DNA of 24,053 bases from a virus, in IMG/VR virus record IMGVR_UViG_3300042731_001457, positions 1-24,053 of that record. The stretch is one strand, 5' to 3'. The position numbers were made by a program, and so were the translations under genes. The notes below the pieces were generated by a model that searched no databases, was not told the DNA's origin, and saw nothing but the letters and a program-made list of their open reading frames with translations. Shown here piece after piece: positions 5,263-14,268 of this stretch (positions within the stretch are counted from its first letter, which is position 1; each line of letters starts with the position of its first letter).

Positions 5263-6951
5263 TCTCTGATTTATAATGGGATTCTCTTCAATGTGGAGAA
5301 CAAAGAACCACCGGTTATCTCTCCAGCTTTTCGATATGATCTGACATTTGTGATCAGTGAATCCGATATCGCTGGTCAATGAAATAATATCCCCAATCTC
5401 CATAAAAGAATATCTTGGACTGGCTGAAACTTCAATGGCCTTGGCTCCCAATCCCCTGACTCGTATTGTGTTCCGAGCTATTCGGAAAGCCGTGGCCAGA
5501 TCCCACACGAAAGGAAGCTCCAGAACTTGTTCGCGAAGTCCAAACCGTTCAAAGCTAAGGCGCGCTATTGGATCGTTGACCACCATTGTTTCTTCTTGGT
5601 CCAGCCTTGGATCGATGATGATTGTGGCTTGGTAGGCATCATTGGAAGAAGCGTAACAGAATTTAACTGTTAAATGATTGATGATTGGCTGGTCCAGTGG
5701 CTGGATTCCCGTGATGATCTCGAAATCACCCGAACTTCTAACGTGGTGAAGAACTTGGGGAATATCGCTATTGAAATATAAATTTAGCTTTGGGGTGATT
5801 CCCCTTGTAGAATTCACAACCTCGATGGGAAGGTTGGATATGATATTCTCTTTCAACCAATCCCAAGCTTTGGTTTCATAGTCGTTGATATATCCAGCGA
5901 ACTTGTAACGATTGAGAACAGCCAGAAGACCAGCCCACGCTTGATAATCATAGTCAAGGCCTATCTTCTCCAAGAAATACATACAAATATCACCACCGCC
6001 AGTCATCGCCCCAGAAGAGAACGCTTGAAAATATCCTCCATCTTCTTCACCCCAAGAAGCATAGAAGTCTTGAAAGATCTCTACACCACCAGAAGACTGT
6101 TGAAAGTTGTCATATTCCAGAACATCCGCGCCGGTGGAAATTATTTTGTAGTTCACATAACTGTATAGATTTCCTTCATCATCTGAATCCACTAGAATGG
6201 GATTTCGGAACGATCCCCCAGCTGGATCGTATATCCGGCCGATACTCGCTTTTACTGGATGGTGGGCTATCAAGTAGCGAATATTTTCCTCGAAAGAAGG
6301 GCTGGTTTGTCTTGTGAATTGCACTTGAAGCGCCGGCGTGGTCGCGTACTTTTCAGTGAAAGATATCTGTCTACTCGCTTCTGGCTTGGGGATGAGACCG
6401 GGCTTTCCAAATACGAATGGAGCATATTTCCCATATACAGCATCCTGAACCGGTGAAGGGAACCGGTTTCTTGTGATCTCGTTGGAACCCTCCAGGAGCT
6501 TCACAACCTGTATGTTCTCATTGTTTTCCACAGAAAAGGCTATCCATCCTTTGGGCTTCTCTGGATCTCCATAGATCGGGCTTGAAACTTTCCCAGAGTA
6601 CAAAGGAACACGATCCAGAAGAGTGAAAGAAGTCGTTCCATCTCTGATCGGTACAGCGTACAGAATAGCTTTGGAGTGGTCCAGAACTCTTCCGGCCAAC
6701 CATTCTTCCACCCAATCGAGTTCAGAGAAAACCAACTGCATTGAAACCGCATCACCCTCAATAGATACCCCCAAGAAACTTGTCTCTTGGTTTATATCTG
6801 GATCTTCAAGGCCCCCATCATATCTAACAGTGAGATCTTCCCTTGTATCCTCCAGATCGATCGGGATGGTAGAGAACCGATATATTTTCCCCAAGTAATC
6901 CACATCCAAGAGGAAACACATTTCCATCCCTTCGAACTCGTTGTAATACAT
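5257..6951 (-). CDS. Tail-tip / baseplate hub candidate
   Basis: A 564-residue soluble protein with no signal peptide or membrane segment and a mixed beta-rich composition. Recognisable stretches are an N-terminal strand-rich domain (MCFLLDVDYLGKIYRFSTIP), an HSKAILYAVPIRDG block around residue 95, and YGKYAPFVFGKPG near residue 175. The last about 100 residues (RVRGLGAKAIEVSASPRYSF... then CQIISKSWRDNRWFFVLHIEE) have the look of a hub or distal-tail beta domain. I do not recognise a named family. It starts immediately after the stop of the fibre gene (TAA then ATG) with AGGAG upstream, and is the last gene before lysis. Position after tape measure and fibre is the main reason to call it a tail-tip component. 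Confidence 0.7.
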   Translation of the reverse strand: MYYNEFEGMEMCFLLDVDYLGKIYRFSTIPIDLEDTREDLTVRYDGGLEDPDINQETSFLGVSIEGDAVSMQLVFSELDWVEEWLAGRVLDHSKAILYAVPIRDGTTSFTLLDRVPLYSGKVSSPIYGDPEKPKGWIAFSVENNENIQVVKLLEGSNEITRNRFPSPVQDAVYGKYAPFVFGKPGLIPKPEASRQISFTEKYATTPALQVQFTRQTSPSFEENIRYLIAHHPVKASIGRIYDPAGGSFRNPILVDSDDEGNLYSYVNYKIISTGADVLEYDNFQQSSGGVEIFQDFYASWGEEDGGYFQAFSSGAMTGGGDICMYFLEKIGLDYDYQAWAGLLAVLNRYKFAGYINDYETKAWDWLKENIISNLPIEVVNSTRGITPKLNLYFNSDIPQVLHHVRSSGDFEIITGIQPLDQPIINHLTVKFCYASSNDAYQATIIIDPRLDQEETMVVNDPIARLSFERFGLREQVLELPFVWDLATAFRIARNTIRVRGLGAKAIEVSASPRYSFMEIGDIISLTSDIGFTDHKCQIISKSWRDNRWFFVLHIEENPIINQRQ

Positions 6952-9900
6952 TTATTCGATCTCCTGAAGTGTGATACTGGCAACACGAAACATTTCATTT
7001 TCTTGTTCTTCACCCAGAACAGATTCAATCGTGATAGCTCCGACCGGCCTGACCAGCGCGTGTTCATAGGTCCGGTTAAATACTTGGTTATCCACTCCCT
7101 TGGTGATGGATGGAAGATAAACAGCTGGATGTTGATTTCCAAGAGAATCCCATATCCCCATCATCTGAAAAGGGCTATCTCCATAGTTCGCTACAGGTTG
7201 AGATCCAACAGATGTGGACAGTTGCCAATAGTCTGGAGTCCTTGACATAATGTTTCGTGAATCAACTGGTTCAGTCCACGCGATCTGGAATGTTCTGGAC
7301 CCGTTGGATAGTCTTCTGGAATGGAAAGTGTTGTCTAGTGTGGTCGTTCCTTGGGTATTGGGTTCAAAGGAAATCGATCGGCCGCGCTGATATTGTGGAG
7401 CCATAAAGGCAACGTGACCATAGACCATCATACCAATCTGAAAATAACCCTCAAGTGTATCCTGAACGGGAATCCGAATCGCAAAGGCTTCTTGTCCTGG
7501 GTTGGAAGATTGAAGAAGCTCTGTTGTGATGGTTACGCTATCGGGAATAAGCTTCATTGTTCCGTTATTTGGAAGAGAAAGAGCATAATCCGATTCTTCA
7601 TCTATCATAATGATAGCTTCTTTGTGGTTCCCTCTTCCCCATACTCCTTCCGAATTGGTCTTCAGCTTTACCACGTGACCAGATCCCAGATCCGCGCGCC
7701 ATCCAGCGCATTCATTATAATGTAAATAAAACGGATTCCCCGTGGAAGCTGGGAACAGTGTGTTCCCTTTTCGCTGATATGTTCCGGTCAGACCATCCGA
7801 CACGTTGACAGTTAGATGATCTTGCCAAGACATTGAAACAATATCCCAGAACTGAATCGTGAATGTTTCAAAATTGATATTCGACAAGTGGAGTCCAGCC
7901 ACACCATTCAGAGTCAAGTTCGGTTCATTGGCTCCCTGAAGAGCATTCAAGAAGATTCCAAGAGTGTGGTGTGTTGTGTCGTTGCCTGATCGCCAAACCA
8001 CTCTTGGGCTGGGTGAAACTTGGTGGAAGATGTTCTGAATAGGGAAATCATAACGAGGCTCCACTTCATACTCTTCCCCTTCACGAGCCGGTGATTCTTT
8101 GGCTGTGATTGAAAGCCCTTCATCTATATAGGTGTAGGTCCCAAAGGTTGGATACGTGGCTGGTCTTTGGGTTCCATCATCGATAATATAACCACCTTCA
8201 CCGATCCCCACACGTAACCAGACAGAAGTGGAAGGTTGTGAAACGAAATGACCAAATTCATAGTTATTTCCAAGGCCCGTGGTTGTTTGTCCCAGTGTTA
8301 CACTAACCTTGTTCCACTTCTTCACGTGGTTGTTATCGGCGGTTCTGTAATACACATCCACTTCACGACCTTCCATTGAAACAATGAATTCGTGGAAGTT
8401 TGTCATGTCCAGAGTTCTGGTTCTTAGATTGTTGGCATTATCCCAGATCTGAAAACCTGTAGTGGAGAACCGAATCGAAAGCTTCCAGCTGTTTATATTG
8501 TTATCGCTGAACTTCCGGAAAGCGATTCTTTCTTCACTGAGTAACCCCCCAGTTGGAACTTTTAACTTGAAGGAAAATATTTGGTTGATTCCAGAACCGG
8601 AACTTCCATTATAATATCTTTGGTTTACCGCGGTTTGAATCTGAAGGCCATCACTGGTCAACGTGGCCGATCCAGCTCCGTTCGCACTCCACTTGGAAGA
8701 GACTTCTGGCTGGAAATATGGAATATACATGAAATCATTGTTGCAATACTGGAAAGGGCTGGCCTGATCTCGTAGTGGTGGATACGTTACGCTTGAATAG
8801 CCCCCAGCGTACATCCCCACAAGAGAATCATTCACATATCCCAGAAGAAGCGCGCGGCCCTCCCACATTGTGGACCTGAGATTTTCGATTCTATCGGTGG
8901 TGTTATAGGTTCTTAATAGATAACTGAATCCAGTTATTCCAGAATCATCAATAAGCCTTCCAGCATAATCCCAAGTCTTTCCACGATCTTCTGAAACCCT
9001 GATAACTATACCCTTTGAAGATTTCGATTGGGCTATAACATAGATCCGGTCATCCTCATAGAACGCATCAATCGAACCTTCTTCAAGTATTGAACCACCT
9101 TGTGAATTCGTTCCAGCAGTCGCCACAGCCAAGGAAACAACACGAACCGCGTTCTGATCCTTGAAATCATCCCCAAAGAAAACAGAAACATCCGGAACCA
9201 CAATTCCATCTATCGTAGAAGTTCCTGAAATATAGCAGACAAAATATTCACCGTTGTCGAGTGGGATCGCTGTTATCTGATGATAATCATTTCCATCCGA
9301 TGTTAATGATCTAAATGTGGTTCCCTGATCTCGTGAAACAAAAACAACAGTTCTATTTCCACCGGCTGAACTATTCCCAACGAGCTCCAGAACCATCACC
9401 ACATTATTTCCGACTGTGATCAGATTGGTCTTTCCAAGATCATAACCGAACGTGGTGGAACCATTTCCCACAAATATATCATATAGACCAAGAAGCGCCC
9501 TCGATGAAATCTTCCTCCAAGTGGTTCCCCTATCGTAAGATCTCCACACTGTAGCGTTCAGGGATTCTTCTTCTGTATAGTTGAAATAAGCGACCAAGAT
9601 CGATTCATCTGGAAGAATAGTGATCATTGGCTTGGCTTCTGTGATTGTGGTGGCTGTGGTTTGGAGCAAGATCTGAACCAGACTGAAAGTTCCCGTTCCT
9701 CTCGCTTGTTTATACACCTTTACCGCTTTTTGTGCTCCATTGATGAACTCTTCCACAACATAGAGATTTCCCAGACTATCTGAGATACAATCTTGGCTTC
9801 GTGATGTGGAAGAGGTTTCAAATTTAAAGATTTCATATTCTGACAGAAGATTGAAGTGGTCTTTTCCAATCCTTACACCATCGGCCTGATTCCAGACAAA

Positions 9901-10128
9901 ACCAGCCGACCCAGGAAGACCACCTTGGACCGTTTCAAAACTATAGTTATCGGTTTGTTCTCCAGCTCCAATCAAGACCATTCCAGTATCGGTTTGTCTT
10001 GGCTTGGGGATTCCCGCGCGTGGATTGGCTTGGCTGAATGTGGATTCACCGGCCCAGAAGTTATCCTGTGTTAGTTGCGCCCTTGGAACGAGTATTCCCC
10101 GAAGTTTATCTGGTGTCGTATTGGCCAT
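6952..10128 (-). CDS. Large tail fibre/tip protein with Asp-box beta-propeller and lectin-like region
   Basis: The largest gene of the window, 1058 residues. Three sialidase-type Asp boxes (S-x-D-x-G-x-T-W/F) are visible: SYDRGTTW at 197-204, SRDQGTTF at 265-272 and SEDRGKTW at 379-386, indicating a beta-propeller spanning roughly residues 90-450. Asp boxes are structural and do not prove sialidase activity; I see no convincing arginine triad. Around residues 470-640 a beta-sandwich with WKLSIRFSTTGFQIWDN and FHEFIVSMEGREVDVYYR resembles LamG/concanavalin-like domains. The C-terminal 400 residues are further beta-rich sequence. Placed after the tape measure with an AGGAGATAA overlap of ribosome site and upstream stop, it is the likely host-recognition or glycan-binding protein. 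Confidence 0.82.
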   Translation of the reverse strand: MANTTPDKLRGILVPRAQLTQDNFWAGESTFSQANPRAGIPKPRQTDTGMVLIGAGEQTDNYSFETVQGGLPGSAGFVWNQADGVRIGKDHFNLLSEYEIFKFETSSTSRSQDCISDSLGNLYVVEEFINGAQKAVKVYKQARGTGTFSLVQILLQTTATTITEAKPMITILPDESILVAYFNYTEEESLNATVWRSYDRGTTWRKISSRALLGLYDIFVGNGSTTFGYDLGKTNLITVGNNVVMVLELVGNSSAGGNRTVVFVSRDQGTTFRSLTSDGNDYHQITAIPLDNGEYFVCYISGTSTIDGIVVPDVSVFFGDDFKDQNAVRVVSLAVATAGTNSQGGSILEEGSIDAFYEDDRIYVIAQSKSSKGIVIRVSEDRGKTWDYAGRLIDDSGITGFSYLLRTYNTTDRIENLRSTMWEGRALLLGYVNDSLVGMYAGGYSSVTYPPLRDQASPFQYCNNDFMYIPYFQPEVSSKWSANGAGSATLTSDGLQIQTAVNQRYYNGSSGSGINQIFSFKLKVPTGGLLSEERIAFRKFSDNNINSWKLSIRFSTTGFQIWDNANNLRTRTLDMTNFHEFIVSMEGREVDVYYRTADNNHVKKWNKVSVTLGQTTTGLGNNYEFGHFVSQPSTSVWLRVGIGEGGYIIDDGTQRPATYPTFGTYTYIDEGLSITAKESPAREGEEYEVEPRYDFPIQNIFHQVSPSPRVVWRSGNDTTHHTLGIFLNALQGANEPNLTLNGVAGLHLSNINFETFTIQFWDIVSMSWQDHLTVNVSDGLTGTYQRKGNTLFPASTGNPFYLHYNECAGWRADLGSGHVVKLKTNSEGVWGRGNHKEAIIMIDEESDYALSLPNNGTMKLIPDSVTITTELLQSSNPGQEAFAIRIPVQDTLEGYFQIGMMVYGHVAFMAPQYQRGRSISFEPNTQGTTTLDNTFHSRRLSNGSRTFQIAWTEPVDSRNIMSRTPDYWQLSTSVGSQPVANYGDSPFQMMGIWDSLGNQHPAVYLPSITKGVDNQVFNRTYEHALVRPVGAITIESVLGEEQENEMFRVASITLQEIE

Positions 10129-10132
10129 TTTG

Positions 10133-12244
10133 TTATCTCCTCATTCCGGTTTGTTTTGGGGTTCGGAACCCGATTTCACGCGCGAATCTTCCGAAGTGTC
10201 TGAACGGCTGAATCACCATAACATTATCACTTTTTTGTCCACCCTGCTGTAATCTCTTCACCCCTTCTTCACCACCGATTCTTCTCACAGTAGCCCTATC
10301 AAGGATAGCTTCACCCTTCAGAACGCGCGCGCTTGTTTCATCGCTGGCCATTCCTCCCATGTGGAAGCTTGGTGGCTGTTGTGATGAGATAAGACCGGCT
10401 TGGGTTGCACCAGTCGCAGCTATCACACCAGCCAGAGCGGCCCCAACTGGACCCGGATAAGTCGCTAAGGCATTGACCACACCCTTGGCTGTGTTCATAA
10501 GTGTTTCAGCGAGCGCGGCCCCTTGTCGCAATGTGAAAGCCTTAACAGCGGCGGCCTGTTCAGCGGCGGCGCGCTTCTTCTCGAAATCTTCCCTATCCTT
10601 TTCCTTCTTTGCTTCAATATCGGCCACGGCTTTGGAACGTTCTTCCAGATCGGTGATTCTTTGGGCTTCTCCAAGTTCCCTTTGTCTTTGTTTCTGGAGT
10701 TCTCTTTCCATTTCCCCGATATCTTCTTCCGCTCTTCTTCTGGAAAGTTCTTCAAGGGCATCGGCCCCAGCTTCTAACCCACCAGAAAACGCGCCGATCA
10801 TCGCTTCACCTTGTTGGATCGCGGCCTGTTGTTCTTTCCTCAGCTGGTCCATTCTCTTCTTGTGCTTTTCCTCATCGAGATCCATCTGTAACTTAGTCAA
10901 GGCTTCTTCAATACCTCCCACCGCATCGGCTTCCTTGGCTAGCTCCTTCAGTCTTTCGATCTCCATATTATATTTGAGATCAATAAGATCCATTTCAGAT
11001 CCGGTGATCTTGATAAACTCTTGGCCTAAAACTTTACGCGCTTTTAAAATATCCTCTTCAGATTGCGCTTGTTGTTTTCTGAAGTTCTTGAGATCTTGGG
11101 CGATCTGGGCTTCTCGTTCAGCTAGTTCCACGGCCTTTTCTAGCGCTTTTTGTCTGGCCTCTTCAGCCTTGGCAAGTCTTTCCGCTTCTTCCGCTTGTTC
11201 GTGTTCAAAATCGGCCAGTTGTTTAGCCCTTTCAACCGAAGCCCCTTGAAGGTTCTTTAGACCGGCCAGATTCTTCTCCATTTCAGCTAGTTGTCTAGCG
11301 CCTTCTTTGTACATGTGAGATAGAGCCGTGGCTTGTTTTCCTCCCTTCTCGGTTAGGTTCAAGCGATTGTTCGCGGCCTTGGTTTGTAGTTGAAGTGTTT
11401 CCAGCTGTTCCTTCTGTTTATCAGAGATCGCGATCTGTGCTTTCCCTAAAGTGGTGGCTGAATCTTCCAGCCTTTTCACGAAAGCGATCTCTTTCTTCTT
11501 CTCCTGGATAAGTATTTCTTGGGCCTTGATATTGTCCTGTATCCCTTCGAAAGCTCCCCTTCCAGCTTCTCGGATAGCGTAATCATATTCAGAGATCGCC
11601 CCTGTTGCTAGCTCGATTCGTTCTTCTATTTCCCGATACGTGGAAGCGGCTTCATCGAGGTTGTTTCTTTGTTCTTTCTGGGAATCAATAAGGGCTTTCT
11701 GAGCATCACGATACTTCAGGGTTAGTTCTCTGACCTTCTCCAGTTCCTTCTTGTGGGATTGATAGCCCAAAGTTAGCGCACCGATAGCCACAGCGGCCGC
11801 GACCACGAAAGGATTCAACGCCTTAAAGGACATTGTGAGTCCTTCCACAACGGCGAAAGTATCGGCAAGACCATCGGCGGCCTCTGCAAGTCTGGGATTC
11901 ACTTCTCGAAGTGCTAGGCCCACAGAAGAGAAACCGCGATCAATATCCCCACTGGCATCGGCTACACCTTCCAGCCGGTGTTCAGCGCGCGCGGCAGAAT
12001 CGGCCATCAGATCGAAATCTTTCGCGCCTTTTCTCGCGGACTGTGCGCTGGCTCTCGCGGCCTTTTTACTGGCTTCTGCTGATTTCTTGGCGGCCTTTTC
12101 AGCCTGTTTCAGTTGCCTGTCCAGCGCGGCCACCATCTTCTTGGCTTCTTGTTCTGTGATATTCGGGATGGTCTTCAGTTTAGCCTTGAGATCGGCAATA
12201 TTTGCCTTGTAACTAATTTCTATGCTTCGTTTTTCTTCAGCCAT
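10133..12244 (-). CDS. Tail tape measure protein
   Basis: A 703-residue, alanine/lysine/glutamate-rich, mostly helical protein. The N-terminus has long coiled coil (KAAKKSAEASKKAARASAQS near residue 50), a hydrophobic segment at about residues 147-165 (FVVAAAVAIGALTLGY), then extended coiled coil rich in QLEE-type heptads, and a second hydrophobic segment before a C-terminal block with FHMGGMASDETSARVLKGEAILDRATVRRIGG, which is a typical tape-measure ending. It fixes tail length; at about 1.5 angstrom per residue it would give a tail of about 100 nm (rule-of-thumb inference). It follows the chaperone frameshift pair and the gp10-like gene, the normal order. A serine-rich open frame on the opposite strand is a shadow. 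Confidence 0.93.
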   Translation of the reverse strand: MAEEKRSIEISYKANIADLKAKLKTIPNITEQEAKKMVAALDRQLKQAEKAAKKSAEASKKAARASAQSARKGAKDFDLMADSAARAEHRLEGVADASGDIDRGFSSVGLALREVNPRLAEAADGLADTFAVVEGLTMSFKALNPFVVAAAVAIGALTLGYQSHKKELEKVRELTLKYRDAQKALIDSQKEQRNNLDEAASTYREIEERIELATGAISEYDYAIREAGRGAFEGIQDNIKAQEILIQEKKKEIAFVKRLEDSATTLGKAQIAISDKQKEQLETLQLQTKAANNRLNLTEKGGKQATALSHMYKEGARQLAEMEKNLAGLKNLQGASVERAKQLADFEHEQAEEAERLAKAEEARQKALEKAVELAEREAQIAQDLKNFRKQQAQSEEDILKARKVLGQEFIKITGSEMDLIDLKYNMEIERLKELAKEADAVGGIEEALTKLQMDLDEEKHKKRMDQLRKEQQAAIQQGEAMIGAFSGGLEAGADALEELSRRRAEEDIGEMERELQKQRQRELGEAQRITDLEERSKAVADIEAKKEKDREDFEKKRAAAEQAAAVKAFTLRQGAALAETLMNTAKGVVNALATYPGPVGAALAGVIAATGATQAGLISSQQPPSFHMGGMASDETSARVLKGEAILDRATVRRIGGEEGVKRLQQGGQKSDNVMVIQPFRHFGRFAREIGFRTPKQTGMRR

Positions 12245-12247
12245 TTT

Positions 12248-12721
12248 TTACACTCTCTTGGATAGATCTTTCATTAAAGCGCGAACCACTTTCCGCGCCG
12301 ATTTCTTCAAGGGCTTCACCAGTAGTTCATCGGCCACAAGTTTTCCTTGGGGCTGAATAATATCTTTCCCATCCTTGTTCCTGGAGTCCGCGCCAAAGAA
12401 CATAAGATAAGAATAATCCGCTGTGTTCTTCAGATACACTTCCAGAACTCCACCAGCGGTTACACGAACCCCACGCCTGAACATTCTATAAGACTTTTTT
12501 GATCGATCCCTGAAATATACGATTTCCCCTTCTTTATTGGTTCGGATCGCCGGCTTCCTCTTGGGCCAATCTTTCACCGCTTCTTCTTCAATCTTGTCGA
12601 GTTCTTCACGCATGATCTTTTCCGCGTTGGGTGTTACGGTCTGGAGAAATGACAAAAAGATCCCTTCCATATCTTCCGTGAATTGGACCACCGCATTTCC
12701 ATTTTTGTACATCTTCCCCAT
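12248..12721 (-). CDS. HK97 gp10-like tail completion / neck protein candidate
   Basis: A 157-residue basic protein. The layout (a helix with EKIMREELDKIEEEAVKDWPKR, a central strand pair YRMFRRGVRVTAGGVLEVYLKN, then an ADYSYLMFFG loop and a C-terminal helix LVKPLKKSARKVVRALMKDL) resembles the HK97 gp10 / minor tail family: a long helix, beta strands around a Y-A-x-F/Y motif, and a final helix. Its position between the tail chaperone and tape measure is not usual for that family, which commonly lies before the tube, so the assignment is moderate. ATG at 12721 lies three bases past the frameshifted chaperone stop with GGGGA as ribosome site. Confidence 0.7.
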   Translation of the reverse strand: MGKMYKNGNAVVQFTEDMEGIFLSFLQTVTPNAEKIMREELDKIEEEAVKDWPKRKPAIRTNKEGEIVYFRDRSKKSYRMFRRGVRVTAGGVLEVYLKNTADYSYLMFFGADSRNKDGKDIIQPQGKLVADELLVKPLKKSARKVVRALMKDLSKRV

Positions 12722-12723
12722 AT

Positions 12724-13286
12724 TTATTCCCCGATAGATTTGGCAATCATCGCCTTCATTTTAGCCCTTTTATTGGCTTCTTGTCTATCTTTTATTTCCT
12801 GTGGGGAAGATGTTTCAATCCTATGATTGGCCAGAACTTTGATCTGTGTTTCTGGTTCCAGAGTGTAAAACCATTCAGGATCTCGGTTCCAAGCCTTGGC
12901 GATTCTTATGGCCAGAAGATCCAGCGATCCCCTAGCACTTAGGAAAAATTTGCAGTGTTTTCCACTTCATCCTCAGTCGGAATCGCTTTCATCATTTCAA
13001 GAAGAACCTGTGACCCCATTTCATACACATCAGACAAAGAAACCCCGGCTTCCAGTAGCCGGTCCATTATCTTGTGACCGAATAGAATCGGATCGCCACT
13101 GGCTATCTTGTACGCTGGAAGAACCCGTGAATGATCCACCCCCACAGCAATCGCGGCCGCGCAAAGTCGACCCAGCTGGGCGCGGTTTGGTTCGCTTCCC
13201 CAGATTGACACAAAGTCCACGCACGTGGCCAATGACTTCGGCGCGCGGACTTCGTGTGTTCCTAGTTTTTTCAAATTAAGTTCCAT
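12724..13286 (-). CDS. Tail assembly chaperone, -1 frameshift fusion product (G-T type)
   Basis: Ribosomes that slip -1 at the heptamer at 12951-12945 leave the first frame just before its TAA and continue for 73 codons (FLSARGSLDLLAIRIAKAWN onward), ending at TAA 12726-12724, three bases before the next ATG. The fused protein is 187 residues. The extension includes RIAKAWNRDPEWFYTLEPE and a basic C-terminal helix with KDRQEANKRAKMKAMIAKS, typical of the T extension of tail chaperones. Without the shift, 12724-12938 would be the only sizeable non-coding stretch inside the late operon, and no ribosome site precedes an internal start there. Confidence 0.85.
12939..13286 (-). CDS. Tail assembly chaperone, unshifted product (G type)
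   Basis: A 115-residue mostly helical protein between the tail tube and tape measure genes, the standard site of the lambda G / G-T pair. The N-terminal MELNLKKLGTHEVRAPKSLA is a beta/loop segment; the rest is helical (AQLGRLCAAAIAVGVD, ILFGHKIMDRLLEAGV) and ends in an acidic PTEDEVENTANFS tail containing the slip site. It starts at ATG 13286 with a GAGGTACAA ribosome site. Chaperones of this kind coat the tape measure while the tube is built and are absent from the finished virion. Confidence 0.85.
   Translation of the reverse strand: MELNLKKLGTHEVRAPKSLATCVDFVSIWGSEPNRAQLGRLCAAAIAVGVDHSRVLPAYKIASGDPILFGHKIMDRLLEAGVSLSDVYEMGSQVLLEMMKAIPTEDEVENTANFS
12945..12951 (-). other. Programmed -1 ribosomal frameshift heptamer
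   Basis: In the minus-strand message the zero frame reads GC A AAT TTT TCC TAA, so the heptamer A AAT TTT has the perfect X XXY YYZ form and sits two codons before the stop. A short hairpin, CCTA-AGTGC-TAGG extended by G-U pairs, begins right behind it (about 12930-12943). After the shift the frame stays open to the next gene. Confidence 0.85.
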
Positions 13287-13314
13287 ATTGTACCTCGTTG
13301 AAACTGTTTATTTA

Positions 13315-13827
13315 TTATACGGGACCTGTAGCTGATGAACCACCGTAACAAGTGAAGTTCAGAGTGAAAGAAGAAGGATCGCCTTCTGAGAAGTCCAATG
13401 AACATACACATTTTGAAAGTGTAACCACGTGGTCAGCATCATCCCCGAAATCGGTTCCTTCCGCAGTATATCGGATATCAATACAATAATGTTCTACATA
13501 CGGAACACCGGTTCCACCTGTGGAAACATTGGAAGAATAGTGGCCAGTCTGGTTCAAGAAGTCACGAACTGAACCGGCCTCACTTCCATCTGTGAATTGT
13601 CTGAAGTGGAAAGAGAACGATCCAGTGATCGCTTGTTGATCTTGTTTCCGGATCGCGGCGAAGTTCCCACGGTCCATCACCACAAGTTCGCTAAACTCAT
13701 TGGGTTCCGAGAATGAGAAGTTTCCATCTTCATAAGCGATTTCAAGAACGTTCGCTGTTGGTGTTGCGCCATCTACAAGTTCGATCTTTCCATCGCGCTT
13801 GGTTTTTGGGACTACTGAATAAGCCAT
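13315..13827 (-). CDS. Major tail tube protein
   Basis: A 170-residue beta-rich protein. Stretches such as VLEIAYEDGNFSFSEPN, NFAAIRKQDQQAITGSFSFHFRQFTD and YCIDIRYTAEG...DHVVTLSKCVCSLDFSEGDPSSFTLNFTCYGG give the alternating strands of a tube-forming beta sandwich; the final ...LNFTCYGG is a common ending for tail tube and gpV-like proteins. The gene lies between the tail terminator candidate and the frameshifting chaperone, the expected location, and has a strong AAGGAGA ribosome site as befits an abundant protein. Confidence 0.85.
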   Translation of the reverse strand: MAYSVVPKTKRDGKIELVDGATPTANVLEIAYEDGNFSFSEPNEFSELVVMDRGNFAAIRKQDQQAITGSFSFHFRQFTDGSEAGSVRDFLNQTGHYSSNVSTGGTGVPYVEHYCIDIRYTAEGTDFGDDADHVVTLSKCVCSLDFSEGDPSSFTLNFTCYGGSSATGPV

Positions 13828-13839
13828 TGTGATATCTCC

Positions 13840-14268
13840 TTAGATTGTGTGTAGAGCTATAAATTCAAGAGTTATTATAACATATTCTTGGCTCTCTGTT
13901 ACCTGTCGAGAAGAACCCAGATATCTTATTGTAAATTCATTATTTTCCGAATAGGTTTCCAGAACCTTGGCGATCACTGTTTCTTCAGTATCCATAGCCA
14001 GATCGTAGTCTGTTGGATAGATATCCAGCGGCCGCAATCGATACGAGAAGAGAACCTGGGCTGGAGTCTGGACATATACCCCCACCGATCTTCTTTGGCG
14101 TTCTTCCATTGCCGCAGAAGACCCCAAGCGAACCCCGAAAGCTTTATGGGCCACAGTGTTTTCAGTCCTTCCGAAATAATCCGGACTTTGGCCAGATTCC
14201 TTGAATCCGGTTAGTTCTGAAATCTTGGAAGCAATAGCCCCGCGAACCTGTGAAAACTTGAGAGCCAT
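13840..14268 (-). CDS. Tail terminator / tail completion candidate
   Basis: A 142-residue protein with an N-terminal helix (FSQVRGAIASKISEL), a central strand region (VRLGSSAAMEERQRRSVGVYVQTPAQVLFSYRLRPLDIYPTDYDLAMDTEE) and a final strand pair (EYVIITLEFIALHTI). The pattern of a helix, then strands centred on a VLFSYRL.P.D...DYDLAMDTEE block is like gpU/gp17-type tail terminators. It overlaps the previous gene by one base (TAATG) and precedes the tube gene, supporting that role. GAGGTAG upstream could serve as the ribosome site, with coupling. Confidence 0.68.
   Translation of the reverse strand: MALKFSQVRGAIASKISELTGFKESGQSPDYFGRTENTVAHKAFGVRLGSSAAMEERQRRSVGVYVQTPAQVLFSYRLRPLDIYPTDYDLAMDTEETVIAKVLETYSENNEFTIRYLGSSRQVTESQEYVIITLEFIALHTI

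Noticed and set aside
10473-11249. 258-codon serine-rich plus-strand frame
   Set aside because: It is antisense to the coiled coil of the tape measure; Glu/Lys-rich coding sequence gives Ser/Leu-rich frames on the other strand. No ribosome site or promoter.
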